From Vogesella urethralis (GTDB lineage: Bacteria > Pseudomonadota > Gammaproteobacteria > Burkholderiales > Chromobacteriaceae), in assembly GCF_007644045.2 (NCBI RefSeq), contig NZ_VMDW02000089.1:1-64000 (forward strand): a stretch of DNA of 64,000 nucleotides, in the 5' to 3' direction. This document shows positions 8,743 to 17,044 of this stretch, in pieces (positions within the stretch are counted from its first letter, which is position 1; each line of letters begins with the position of its first letter). A program made the position numbers and the translations under genes. The notes beneath the pieces are model-generated. The model worked only from the letters and a program-made list of their open reading frames with translations. It had not been told where the DNA came from and made no database searches.

Positions 8743-10005
8743 TCACTTGGCCTTATCAATTGCACTGAACAATGTCTTGGTCATTACCAGTAGGGTTAAC
8801 AAATAAATAACATTGGTTACCGCATAAGCAACCGACGCGCCAATCATTCCAAGCTCTGCAATGAAAGTGATAGACAATAAAACCAGAAGGAAGGTAGCGG
8901 TTACTTCAGCGATCAGGAACTTGGCACTGGCTGCCTTACTGAGTAGAAGGTATGAAAACAGCCAAGCCACCATACGTATGACATCACCTGCCAACTGCCA
9001 TGCAAATAATTCAAGCATGGGAGCAAAGTCTTTAGTGAAAAGTAGCGAAACAATCAAATCCCTGAAGACAAAAATACCAGCAGCAGTAACAAGGGTCACC
9101 GGCAAAAGGAACATAAAAACCTTTATTAGTTCATCTTTCAGCTCTTGCACTTTGGAAAGCATGGCCATTCTGGGGAGATAGTAAACAGAAAGTGGCATAG
9201 TAATCACCATAAGGTAGAGATTGCTAATCCGCGTCATGGCCTCCCAGTAGCCAGTGGCCAACATGCCTGCGTCGACCGCCAGTACGTTCCTTATAAAAAT
9301 CTGAGCAATGGGCCCCAAAACCGATGTAGCCGCAGCCATTAATACAAAATGCGAAAGGCGCTGAATACTCTCTTTATCTGGCACACCAAAGAAATGGACA
9401 AGTCTGAACCAAGGCCTTCTCCAGACAAAAAGCAAAGTAACAAAAAAGACGATCGACTGGTTAATGGTGAGTGCAATGAGAGCACCTTCTAGCCCCCACA
9501 GCCAAGCCAAAAATCCAGTAATAAAAAGTGCGAGCAAGCTATTGGCAATATTGGCAACTACAAAAAGTCTTATCTCCCCCAAACCATTTAGAATAGCCAA
9601 TAGTATGGTATTGAGGACATAAAAAATCAGTGCTGCGGATAGAAAAACAATAACAAACTGGTACTGTGCGCCACCAAAAAAATATACAGACCAAAAGTTA
9701 CTCCCTGACAGCAAGGCAATTGCAAGTAACACTGTAATAGCAATGCCGGAAAAGGTGGCGGTACGCCAGATCCGGCGTTGATCATCAGACTTGCCGGTAT
9801 ACTCAGCAGTATATTTTGTTATCCCAGTACTGGTCCCAGCACTGGCAACGGTTGTTACAGTGGTGATGACGTTCTGCAGCTGCCCTACTAAACCATAAGC
9901 AGTTGGCCCGATATGGATAGCAAGAATCTTGTTTAAGATCAGCATGCTAACCAATCGGATACCAACTGCTATGGCATTCAGGGCGCTAGTTTTGAATAAA
10001 GTCAT
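8743..10005 (-). CDS. Lipid-linked repeat-unit flippase (Wzx, WzxE-like)
   Basis: A 420-residue polytopic protein with about 12 membrane segments and no hydrophilic domain, starting MTLFKTSALNAIAVGIRLVS. The pattern matches the WzxE-type O-antigen translocases of the MOP superfamily, which move undecaprenyl-pyrophosphate-linked oligosaccharide across the inner membrane. WzxE-like proteins often sit beside 3-amino-3,6-dideoxyhexose genes, as here. It lies two bases after the aminotransferase gene and abuts the GT2 gene. Confidence 0.88.
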   Translation of the reverse strand: MTLFKTSALNAIAVGIRLVSMLILNKILAIHIGPTAYGLVGQLQNVITTVTTVASAGTSTGITKYTAEYTGKSDDQRRIWRTATFSGIAITVLLAIALLSGSNFWSVYFFGGAQYQFVIVFLSAALIFYVLNTILLAILNGLGEIRLFVVANIANSLLALFITGFLAWLWGLEGALIALTINQSIVFFVTLLFVWRRPWFRLVHFFGVPDKESIQRLSHFVLMAAATSVLGPIAQIFIRNVLAVDAGMLATGYWEAMTRISNLYLMVITMPLSVYYLPRMAMLSKVQELKDELIKVFMFLLPVTLVTAAGIFVFRDLIVSLLFTKDFAPMLELFAWQLAGDVIRMVAWLFSYLLLSKAASAKFLIAEVTATFLLVLLSITFIAELGMIGASVAYAVTNVIYLLTLLVMTKTLFSAIDKAK

Positions 10006-10007
10006 AG

Positions 10008-11102
10008 TTACGGCACAAAACTATTAATAACTTCAGCTACTTTGTGAGCATCATCAATTGCGAGCTGCGGCCCGATAGGAAGACTAAGGACCTGCTGTGC
10101 CAAGGCCTCGGCAATAGGTAAATCTAGCTCCAGACCGTATGCCTCTTGTTTATGAGGTGGTATTGGATAGTGAATCAGTGTTGCTATGCCGTGAGCCGCC
10201 AAATGGGCCTGAAGTGCAGTACGATATGCAGTTTTAACAACAAAAAGATGCCAAACCGGCTCTGCAAAATCCGGTACCTTGGGTAAGGTGACGTACGGAT
10301 TATCAATACCATCCAGGTATACTTGGGCGATATTTTTTCTGCGACCATTCCATTCATCTAGATGCATCAACTTTACATTCAAGATAGCAGCCTGAATGGT
10401 ATCCAGCCGGCTGTTATAGCCACGAGAGGTATGCACGTACTTTTCTTTTGAACCATAATTTCTAAGTTCGCGCAGCTTTTCTGCAAGCTCGTCATTATTC
10501 GTTGTAACCGCCCCACCATCACCCATGGCTCCAAGATTCTTGCCTGGGTAGAAACTCCAAGCTACTGCATCACCATGCCCACCGATACGCTGCCCTTTAT
10601 AACGTGCACCATGTGCTTGTGCAGCATCTTCAAGTATCCACAGGTCATGTTTATCAGCAAGCTGTAAAATGGGATCGAGGTCTGCAGGCTGACCATAAAG
10701 GTGCACAGGAATGATGGCTTTGGTACGTGGCGTAATAGCCTGTTCCACTTTGTATGGGTCAAGGTTATGTGTTGCCGGGTCAGGCTCTACTGCAACAGGA
10801 ATCGCACCACACTCACTTACAGCAAGCCATGTAGCAATAAATGTATTAGAAGGCACAATGACCTCATCACCAGCGCCAATGCCCATTGCTCTTAGTGCAA
10901 GATGAAGACCATCCAGACCATCAGCAACACCAATGGCATGCTTAGCACTTGAGTAGGTGGCAAAGTTTTGTTCGAACTCTTCAACGACAGGACCCAACAC
11001 ATACCAGCCGCTATTTAGTACTGCTGATACTGCACTATCAATCTCATCCTTCAGTTCACTGTAGGCAGCATGTAGACTCAAAAAGGGAATAGCATTTTTC
11101 AT
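10008..11102 (-). CDS. DegT/DnrJ/EryC1 aminotransferase, dTDP-3-amino-3,6-dideoxyhexose type (FdtB/QdtB-like)
   Basis: A 364-residue PLP-dependent sugar aminotransferase. Visible motifs are [12 protein letters not shown], the cofactor aspartate in [11 protein letters not shown], and the Schiff-base lysine in [17 protein letters not shown]. The N-terminus [17 protein letters not shown] is typical of the FdtB/QdtB branch, which converts a dTDP-3-keto-6-deoxyhexose to the 3-amino sugar (Fuc3N or Qui3N). The neighbouring 3,4-ketoisomerase gene supports this. Galacto versus gluco configuration cannot be decided by eye. It overlaps the isomerase gene by four bases (ATGA). Confidence 0.88.
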   Translation of the reverse strand: MKNAIPFLSLHAAYSELKDEIDSAVSAVLNSGWYVLGPVVEEFEQNFATYSSAKHAIGVADGLDGLHLALRAMGIGAGDEVIVPSNTFIATWLAVSECGAIPVAVEPDPATHNLDPYKVEQAITPRTKAIIPVHLYGQPADLDPILQLADKHDLWILEDAAQAHGARYKGQRIGGHGDAVAWSFYPGKNLGAMGDGGAVTTNNDELAEKLRELRNYGSKEKYVHTSRGYNSRLDTIQAAILNVKLMHLDEWNGRRKNIAQVYLDGIDNPYVTLPKVPDFAEPVWHLFVVKTAYRTALQAHLAAHGIATLIHYPIPPHKQEAYGLELDLPIAEALAQQVLSLPIGPQLAIDDAHKVAEVINSFVP

Positions 11103-11503
11103 TTAACGTCACCAATAAATTCTTGATAATCCCGATAATAATCAGACTCTGTATAAAAATCGGATGCCAATACCATGCAAACGGAGCCGGATGAAAAATT
11201 ATCTAACTCTCGCCACATCATAGGCTTAACCAACAAACCTTGGTATGGCCGATTGAGATGAAAGCGTCTTTTATCAAAACCATCATCTAGAATAACATCA
11301 AAACTTCCAGAAGTTGCGATAATCAGCTGAGTTAATTCCTTGTGGGCATGCCCGCCACGCTCCGCTCCACCAGGCACATCATAGAGATAATAAATACGCT
11401 TAATATCAAATGGTATGTGATTGCCATTTTCTACAAAGGTAAGATTACCTCGTGGGTCAGCTATTTTAGGCAGCTCAATGAGCTTGCAGTCTGATAACGG
11501 CAT
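11099..11503 (-). CDS. dTDP-4-oxo-6-deoxyglucose 3,4-ketoisomerase (FdtA/QdtA, WxcM-like cupin)
   Basis: A 134-residue single-domain cupin. The [19 protein letters not shown] start, [19 protein letters not shown] (conserved catalytic histidines) and [16 protein letters not shown] are diagnostic of the FdtA/QdtA/WxcM-like family. It moves the keto group from C4 to C3 of dTDP-4-oxo-6-deoxyglucose, supplying the substrate of the adjacent aminotransferase. The genes for the preceding steps (rmlA, rmlB) are not in this window. FdtA and QdtA differ only in stereochemical outcome at C4, so no symbol is assigned. Confidence 0.88.
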   Translation of the reverse strand: MPLSDCKLIELPKIADPRGNLTFVENGNHIPFDIKRIYYLYDVPGGAERGGHAHKELTQLIIATSGSFDVILDDGFDKRRFHLNRPYQGLLVKPMMWRELDNFSSGSVCMVLASDFYTESDYYRDYQEFIGDVK

Positions 11504-11512
11504 GAAAACCTC

Positions 11513-12190
11513 TCAATACAAGTATCGGCCTGAAGCAGCATGCACTGCCTCAAAGTGATTGACAATTTGGATTAATCTTCCATCGGTTGGCACAATACCT
11601 TCGAGCACATAGCGCTCGATTTGATCTTGCACTTCTTCAAAACCGTACTTCTTGATTGCGTATGTATTAACGGAAATCGGCTTTCCCGGTACTAGCTTGG
11701 CAAAAGGACGTAAATTTTTTGTAAGAGCTGCTCCCATTCCTACAATGGAGTATTGGCCGATAACGGAATACTGGTGCACAGAGCATCCTACAGCCAAGTT
11801 AGCACCTTCCAGTACGTGAACGATCCCGCCCATCACAACCATGGGGGTCACAACTACTCCGTCTTCCAGCACCGCATCATGGGGAACATGCACACTCTGC
11901 ATCAAAAAAACGTTATTGCCTATACTTGTTACATCCCGATAGCAAGGCTTCTGAATGGCTGTGTACTCTCGGATAATGTTATTATTGCCAATTTCGATAC
12001 GTGATTGTGAAGAATCATAGCGAGGATTTCTAGTATCCTGCCCGGGTGTGCCAATAGTCACATGGGGGCCGATATAATTATTATCACCAATTTTCAATGG
12101 TCCATACAATACACTATATGGACCGACTTCATTTCCAATCCCGAACTCAACGTCACCTTCAATAATTGCCGTTGGGTGAATCTTATTCAT
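11513..12190 (-). CDS. LpxA-like left-handed beta-helix acyltransferase
   Basis: A 225-residue hexapeptide-repeat protein: IHPTAIIEGDVEFGIGNEVG, then repeated (I/V/L)GxxxxI motifs, and a C-terminal helical tail, as in UDP-GlcNAc O-acyltransferase LpxA. It retains VHVPHDAVLEDG, in the region where LpxA has its catalytic histidine. It lies between manC and the fdtA/fdtB-type pair rather than in the lpxD-fabZ-lpxA-lpxB locus, so it probably acylates a cluster sugar nucleotide, perhaps the 3-amino sugar. I chose the ATG at 12190, which has a GGGG stretch eight bases before it, over a GTG at 12199. Lipid A acylation remains possible. Confidence 0.78.
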   Translation of the reverse strand: MNKIHPTAIIEGDVEFGIGNEVGPYSVLYGPLKIGDNNYIGPHVTIGTPGQDTRNPRYDSSQSRIEIGNNNIIREYTAIQKPCYRDVTSIGNNVFLMQSVHVPHDAVLEDGVVVTPMVVMGGIVHVLEGANLAVGCSVHQYSVIGQYSIVGMGAALTKNLRPFAKLVPGKPISVNTYAIKKYGFEEVQDQIERYVLEGIVPTDGRLIQIVNHFEAVHAASGRYLY

Positions 12191-12233
12191 ATACAGCACC
12201 CCAGATTAACGCATACAGACATGCAATAAAATA

Positions 12234-13679
12234 CTAACCAACCCTACCATAGGTATCTGAGTAACGAACTATGTCATCCTCACCCAAATAACTGCCAGAT
12301 TGTACTTCAATGATTTCCAAAGGAATCGATCCGGGGTTACTTAGGCGATGCACCTCACCCAACGGAATATAAGTCGATTGGTTTTCAGTCAGAGTAATTA
12401 CTCTGTCGCCATTAGTGATTTCGGCTGTTCCCTTTACAACTATCCAATGCTCTGCGCGATGGTAGTGCTTCTGCAGACTCAGGCTGGCTTTGGGTTTAAC
12501 CTGGATACGTTTTACTTTAAAGCGCCCGCCTTCATCAATACTGTCATACCAGCCCCAAGGACGATGAACTTTCCGATGAAGCGCGTGCTCTTCACGTTTT
12601 TGGCTGCCAAGAGCGAGAACAATGTTCTTGACGTCTTGGCAGCAGGATTTGCTAGCAACCAGTACTGCATCGGGTGTCTCAACAACAACAATGTCATCTA
12701 CGCCCACCAAGCTCACCAAACGGCTTGTGGCGTGCACCAACGTATTCCGACTATCAGCCATCAGCACATCGCCAATATGAGCATTGCCAGACTCATCTTT
12801 AGGTAATACTTTCCATACGGCATCCCATGCACCAAGATCACTCCATCCTGCATCCAGTGGCACCATACTGATAGCAAAGTTACTAGTTGGGCAATGCTCC
12901 ATCACTGCATAGTCAATTGATTCGGAAGGAATTTTGGCAAACGCTTGCTTATCAGGCCGAATAAACAGTGAGTCTATCGCCTTTTGTTGCCAAGCCTCAC
13001 ATGTAGCATCAAGGATATCCGGTCTGAACTGACCTAGTGCTTTCAGCCAAACCGACGCTTTAAGCACAAACATGCCGGCGTTCCAGTAATAGCTGCCTTC
13101 CGACAGATAGCTTTGCGCAGTAACATGATCTGGCTTTTCAACAAAGCTTTTTACTACATGGGCACCACTTTCATCGACTGTCTTATCAGTCTGGATGTAT
13201 CCATACCCGGTTTCTGGTGAGTCGGGGGCAACCCCAAGAATGACAATATTGCCTGTGTCCGCTTTGGTAATAGCGACCTGAATTGCCTTGGTATATGCGT
13301 CTGTATCCGCCACAGTTTGGTCTGCAGGCATCACAACAAGCACGGGATCCTCACCGTTGGCGCTTGCAGCCAAGGCCGCCAGCGTCAATGCCGGTGCGGT
13401 GTTACGCCCTACGGGCTCCAGAAGTGCTGAACCTAGATCAATGCCAATTTCCCTGAGTTGCTCAGCGGCGAGGAAACGATGCTCTTCGCCAGTAACCACA
13501 AGCGGGGCAGCAATATGCACATCAGATGCCCCTAGGGCAGACAAACGCATTGCGGCCTGTTGAAACAGGCTGGTGGCGCCCGTCAGACACAGGAATTGCT
13601 TGGGAAAACCGGTTCTAGACAATGGCCACAAGCGGGTACCAGAGCCCCCACACAAGATGACGGGTGTGACATTAATCAT
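12234..13679 (-). CDS. manC: Mannose-1-phosphate guanylyltransferase/mannose-6-phosphate isomerase (type II PMI-GMP)
   Basis: A 481-residue bifunctional enzyme of usual family length. It has the GDP-mannose pyrophosphorylase signature ILCGGSGTRLWPLSR near the N-terminus, FVEKPDHVTA in the sugar-binding part, and a C-terminal cupin isomerase domain with PKASLSLQKHYHRAEHWIVV. It makes GDP-mannose for the polysaccharide. The ATG at 13679 has AAGGA ten bases upstream; an ATG at 13712 would add 11 residues without family similarity. It is the first gene of the cluster, preceded by a ~400-base leader. Confidence 0.9.
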   Translation of the reverse strand: MINVTPVILCGGSGTRLWPLSRTGFPKQFLCLTGATSLFQQAAMRLSALGASDVHIAAPLVVTGEEHRFLAAEQLREIGIDLGSALLEPVGRNTAPALTLAALAASANGEDPVLVVMPADQTVADTDAYTKAIQVAITKADTGNIVILGVAPDSPETGYGYIQTDKTVDESGAHVVKSFVEKPDHVTAQSYLSEGSYYWNAGMFVLKASVWLKALGQFRPDILDATCEAWQQKAIDSLFIRPDKQAFAKIPSESIDYAVMEHCPTSNFAISMVPLDAGWSDLGAWDAVWKVLPKDESGNAHIGDVLMADSRNTLVHATSRLVSLVGVDDIVVVETPDAVLVASKSCCQDVKNIVLALGSQKREEHALHRKVHRPWGWYDSIDEGGRFKVKRIQVKPKASLSLQKHYHRAEHWIVVKGTAEITNGDRVITLTENQSTYIPLGEVHRLSNPGSIPLEIIEVQSGSYLGEDDIVRYSDTYGRVG

Positions 13680-14142
13680 ATTTAGCGAATCCTTTTTCAT
13701 CAGACATATCATGCTCGACCCGGAGTGTCATCAATAACAATCCAAATGCACAATTAGTTGAGGCTTTGCACTACTAAAGACCTTGGCTGATTTCTGCTTT
13801 TCAGCCCATAGTGAATGACGATCACAAAACATCATCGGATTTGTTTTCGTGCTGGCTAAATTCTTCATGCTTACCAAACTTTGCCGCTTTAACATTCTCA
13901 ATGCAACGATGACCGAACGTCCCTGACAACCCGGTTCTCAGTAGGCTCGAGCTGCCAAGACCGACTTTGTTGCAAGATGTTCGTCACGCAAACGTTTGTG
14001 CCATCCTGCCTCTTGACTTGGCGGCTGGTTACTTGCGATGCGTCATTGACAGACACATGCCTGGCAACACTCTGCGGATAGATTTGGCATTATACCGTAG
14101 CCTCTAGGGAAGGTCTGAACAAGTCTGCATTTTGCTGAGCAG
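13680..14142. other. Intergenic leader of the polysaccharide cluster
   Basis: I see no credible gene here. The stretch is moderately AT-rich, holds a candidate minus-strand promoter near its right end, and would form a leader of ~400 bases before manC. I looked for a JUMPstart/ops element (GGCGGTAG core on the minus strand) and found none. Confidence 0.6.
14089..14119 (-). promoter_or_regulatory. Candidate sigma-70 promoter for the polysaccharide cluster
   Basis: A perfect TATAAT (plus-strand ATTATA, 14089-14094) reads toward manC. The best -35-like hexamer, TTCAGA (14114-14119), lies 19 bases upstream and is weak. It sits just outside the end of the IS remnant. Confidence 0.35.
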
Positions 14143-14797
14143 TGACCTCCTCCCAACTAACCGAGGGGTCTGACTTAGAGATCCCGGGCTTCAAGGCGGG
14201 CTAGCCGGAACTCGCTGGGAGTCCGGTCGCCTAGCGAGCTATGCGGCCTAAACTCATTGCAATCCTGTCGCCAACGTTCGATCTTGTCACGGGCGTTATC
14301 CAGTGACAGAAACCAATGTACGTTCAGGCACTCATCCCGCAAGCTACCATTAAACGACTCGATAAAGGGATTATCCCTGGGTTTTCTTGGTCGCGAGAAG
14401 TCCAGCATCACACTTTGTTCATAGGCCCATTGATCCAGCGCCAGAGAAATAAATTCACTGCCGTTGTCCACCTGAATCCGCTGAGGCGTACCGCGTAAAG
14501 CTTGCACATGCCGCATCGTCGTCACGACATCCTCGGCCTTCAGGGCGAAATCTACCGTGATCGCCAAGCTTTCCCGACTAAAATTATCTACCACAGTCAA
14601 GGCTCGGATTCGCTGGCCATTAAACAGCTGATCGGCGACGAAATCCATGCTCCAGCACGCGTTCAAACTAGAGACAGTCGGCCGAGCCACGCGATGGGCT
14701 GCGGCCACGTGCCGCCTTGGGCGCTTGCGTCACAAGTTCAGCCCTTCCTCGCAATAGATCCGGTAGGTCTTCTTGTGGGTGATCAGCCAGACTTCAC
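14143..14797 (-). mobile_element. IS3-family (IS407-like) insertion sequence remnant
   Basis: One end is visible near 14143, starting TGACCTCCTCCCAACTAACC. The other end is lost where the second IS begins at 14798. Only the C-terminal two thirds of the transposase orfB remains. No matching left half is found on the far side of the second IS. Confidence 0.72.
14175..14797 (-). pseudogene. IS3-family transposase OrfB fragment (truncated, in-frame stop)
   Basis: The open part (14175-14708) carries the DDE integrase core: WSMDFVADQLF (first Asp), VDNGSEF (second Asp) and FIESFNGSLRDECLN (Glu). Reading the same frame further upstream gives ITHKKTYRIYCEEGLNL, a stop codon (TGA, around 14731), then RKRPRRHVAAAHR. 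The usual family sequence is NL-R-RKRPRR, so a CGA to TGA change probably created the stop. The 5' part ends at the neighbouring IS at 14798. It is therefore doubly inactivated. Confidence 0.8.
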
Positions 14798-14847
14798 TGT
14801 AATGACCCACTAAAAACCTGCACAGGTCATAGTTCACACAGGAGCAT

Positions 14848-15164
14848 GTGATGAGTATGACCATGGAAGACGACATCAAACGCTGGACCGCCAAGCGCAA
14901 AGCCGCGCTGGTGATGGAGATCATTCAAGGCAAGAGCACGGTGGCCGAAGCCTCCCGCGCCTTCGACCTGGCCCCCTCCGAGATCGAAACCTGGGTCGAT
15001 GAGGCCAAGCGCGGCATGGAAACGCCCTGCGTGCCAAGCCGATGGATATCCGCGAGCAGTACGAAAAACAGCTCAAAGAATTGCAGGAAGCCTATGGCGA
15101 AGCCATGCTGGAGCTGCGCGCCCGAAAAAAGCTGCAGTCTCTGCTGGGCGAGGACGACAAGTAG
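14848..15164 (+). pseudogene. IS3-family transposase OrfA with a one-base deletion
   Basis: It starts MSMTMEDDIKRWTAKRKAAL, an HTH-containing OrfA, and reads normally to EAKRGME. There GGAAACGCC appears where GGAAAACGCC would keep the frame (near 15020). Restoring one A gives NALRAKPMDIREQYEKQ, then ELRARKKLQSLLGEDDK and a stop at 15162-15164. In the sequence as given, the original frame runs on as nonsense to 15315. The missing A may be a true deletion or a sequencing error in an A run. A canonical A AAA AAG slippery heptamer for -1 frameshifting lies at 15125-15131. Confidence 0.75.
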
Positions 15165-15982
15165 TCCACCTCGTCAGGCAGGGACTGGCAGACGACGGCA
15201 TCCAAGTGCCCATCAGCAAGCTGTGCCGCTGGTTCGGCGTGCCACGTCGCACGCTGTACTACCGCCCGCAAAAGGCCTCGCCCAAGCTGCAGCCGCAGCT
15301 GGTCGAGCCCATTAAAGAGATGATTGAGGAGAACCCTTCATTCAGCTACCGCACCGTAGCAGGCCTGCTGGGTATGAACAAAAACACCGTGCAGCGCATC
15401 TTCCAGCTCAAAGGCTGGCAGGTGAAGAAGCGGCCAGTCGGCTTCCGCCCGCATGTGCAAGCCCTGCCATCGGTGGCAGCCGAGCCCAACCAACGCTGGG
15501 CCACCGACCTGTGCCGCATCTGGGCGGGGAAGGATGGCTGGTGCCATTTGGCCTTGGTGATTGACTGCTGCACCCGCGAGCTACTGGGCTGGCATCTGTC
15601 GCGCAGTGGCAAGTCCAAAACGGCGGAATCGGCGCTGGAACACGCGCTGATCAACCGCTTTGGCTGCCTGGGCCGGGTGCCACAACGCTTCCTGCTGCGC
15701 AGCGACAACGGCTTGGTGTTCACCAGCCGCAGCTACACCGCGCTGGTGAAAAGCTACGGTTTGCGGCAGGAGTTCATCACGCCGTACACGCCGGAGCAGA
15801 ACGGCATGGTGGAACGGGTGATCCGCACCTTGAAAGAGCAGTGTGCGCACCGACACCGCTTTGAAAGCCTGGCGCACGCCAGCCGGGTAATTGCAGACTG
15901 GATCGGGTTCTACAACCACCGGCGCCCGCACCAGGCTTTGGGGATGAAAACGCCGGCGATGGCGTATCAATTAGCAGCCTGA
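14999..15982 (+). CDS. IS3-family transposase OrfB (DDE integrase core)
   Basis: The recognisable OrfB sequence begins at about 15126, after the frameshift site: HLVRQGLADDGIQVPISKLC, a helix-turn-helix region (VPRRTLYYRP), then the rve integrase core with WATDLCRIW (Asp), LLRSDNGLVF (Asp) and PEQNGMVERVIRTLKEQC (Glu). The end YNHRRPHQALGMKTPAMAY is typical of the family. An ATG at 14999 opens the frame, but normal expression would be as an OrfAB fusion by -1 frameshifting at 15125-15131. With OrfA broken, that fusion cannot form from the OrfA start. Confidence 0.85.
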   Translation: MRPSAAWKRPACQADGYPRAVRKTAQRIAGSLWRSHAGAARPKKAAVSAGRGRQVVHLVRQGLADDGIQVPISKLCRWFGVPRRTLYYRPQKASPKLQPQLVEPIKEMIEENPSFSYRTVAGLLGMNKNTVQRIFQLKGWQVKKRPVGFRPHVQALPSVAAEPNQRWATDLCRIWAGKDGWCHLALVIDCCTRELLGWHLSRSGKSKTAESALEHALINRFGCLGRVPQRFLLRSDNGLVFTSRSYTALVKSYGLRQEFITPYTPEQNGMVERVIRTLKEQCAHRHRFESLAHASRVIADWIGFYNHRRPHQALGMKTPAMAYQLAA

Positions 15983-16095
15983 CTTGTGCAGAAAGGGCTG
16001 GGTCATTACATATCGTCTTTAACGATCAACCATTTGCAGGTGCTTGGCACTGTAAGGCCCCAAGGGGAATTGATGACACGCTCCAGGGCGGAATG

Positions 16096-16124
16096 AAAAA
16101 GCCCCAGCCAATAATAGCTGGGGC
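16096..16124 (-). terminator. Rho-independent terminator of tRNA-Phe
   Basis: On the minus strand a GCCCCAGC/GCTGGGGC stem (16101-16108 with 16117-16124) is followed by TTTTT. Confidence 0.85.
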
Positions 16125-16132
16125 CCTATATT

Positions 16133-16208
16133 TGGTGGCCAATCGCGGAATCGAACCACGGACACACGGATTTTCAATCCGTTGCTCTACCAACTGAGCT
16201 AATTGGCC
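16133..16208 (-). tRNA. tRNA-Phe (GAA)
   Basis: A 76-nt cloverleaf with encoded CCA. The acceptor stem GGCCAAT pairs with ATTGGCC, the D-arm is GCTCAGTTGGTAGAGC, the anticodon stem-loop CGGATTGAAAATCCG carries anticodon GAA, and the T-arm contains GGTTCGATTCC. Its own promoter and terminator flank it. It marks the chromosomal side of the IS/polysaccharide region, but I found no duplicated 3' tRNA fragment that would mark an integrated element. Confidence 0.97.
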
Positions 16209-16246
16209 TTCTTGCTCAACGCTGTCGCGCTGCATCAGAGACACGC

Positions 16247-16275
16247 ATTAAAGCAGATGCAGCCAAAGGCGTCAA
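16247..16275 (-). promoter_or_regulatory. Sigma-70 promoter of tRNA-Phe
   Basis: On the minus strand TTGACG (16270-16275), a 17-base spacer and TTTAAT (16247-16252) stand about 38 bases before the mature tRNA 5' end. Confidence 0.8.
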
Positions 16276-16988
16276 GGCATTTATGGAAAAATGCGTAAAA
16301 ATCTGCATTTTCCGTAGCTGCAAGCCTGCTAACGGCGGCGTGCCCGACCATGTTGGCACACACCAGCGTGGGGTAGCACTGTGGCGCTTACGCACAACCG
16401 CACCTGGTTCATGTGGAGCGGGTTGGCCACAGAGACGGATTCGGTGTGCATGCAGCTTGCCGCCATCGCCCTAACAACCCTGGCCGGAACGTCTGTTGCG
16501 CGCGGTGTCTGCCGATGCTGGCAGCTACGCCAGTACGGCGGCCTGATGCACAGTGACAGACGCCCCTGCCCTGCTTTGTGCATGATCGCTTGGTCATCTG
16601 CACTACTCCACAGTACTTGCAGCAACGCCACCCATAGAACCAGCCACAGCAGGCAAGCACAAACCGGCTTGCAGTCGCAATGCAGCTGCCTTGGCGATGC
16701 CGTGCAAGAGACATTGAATGATGCCCCAGATATGCCCAAGTGACGCTAGCCGTCACAGCGTCAACCACTTGGCGTCCGCGACGCGCCGTGTCTGGCAGCC
16801 GGCACATGTTACCGGAGTAGCCATGCCCCGCCCTGACTCGTGCCGTGGCGGTGTCGTCGCAGGACGGTACAAGTAGAAGGCTGATCGTGCAGATTGTCGA
16901 TATGGCTGCAAGCCTGCAATGGCAAGTTCAGCACCCCATGCGGCTGCAATGGCAACCCACCTGCAATAGATCATGCCCGTCTCACAAG
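16276..16988. other. Unassigned 0.7-kb stretch between tRNA-Phe and maiA
   Basis: Several 100-140 codon frames are open on both strands. None has a recognisable domain, a convincing ribosome-binding site or consistent codon preference, and they overlap each other antisense. I see no RNA gene. It may be decayed sequence beside the IS/tRNA junction. Confidence 0.5.
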
Positions 16989-17019
16989 TAAAAGCCCTGC
17001 CATCTTGCGAAGGCAGGGC
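16989..17019 (-). terminator. Terminator of the hppD-fah-maiA unit
   Basis: On the minus strand GCCCTGCC (17012-17019) pairs with GGCAGGGC (16994-17001), followed by TTTTAC. Confidence 0.75.
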
Positions 17020-17044
17020 GGTGGCGTTGTAGGTCGCAGGCGGC

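Larger units (their letters stand above)
14798..16010 (+). mobile_element. IS3-family insertion sequence, 1213 bp, with terminal inverted repeats
   Basis: Left end TGTAATGACCCA (14798-14809) is matched in inverted orientation by TGGGTCATTACA (15999-16010). The similarity extends inward: CTGCACAGGTC on the left against CTGCACAAGTC on the right after complementing. It carries orfA and orfB in the IS3 arrangement. The flanking bases (TTCAC on the left, TATCG on the right) show no target-site duplication, which suggests a deletion or rearrangement after insertion into the older IS. Confidence 0.87.

Noticed and set aside
13680-14142. JUMPstart/ops element in the polysaccharide leader
   Set aside because: The GGCGGTAG core and its context were not found on the minus strand.
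3100-16208. Genomic island integrated at tRNA-Phe
   Set aside because: I found no integrase gene and no duplicated 3' tRNA-Phe sequence near the other end of the cluster, so a tRNA-targeted integration is not supported.
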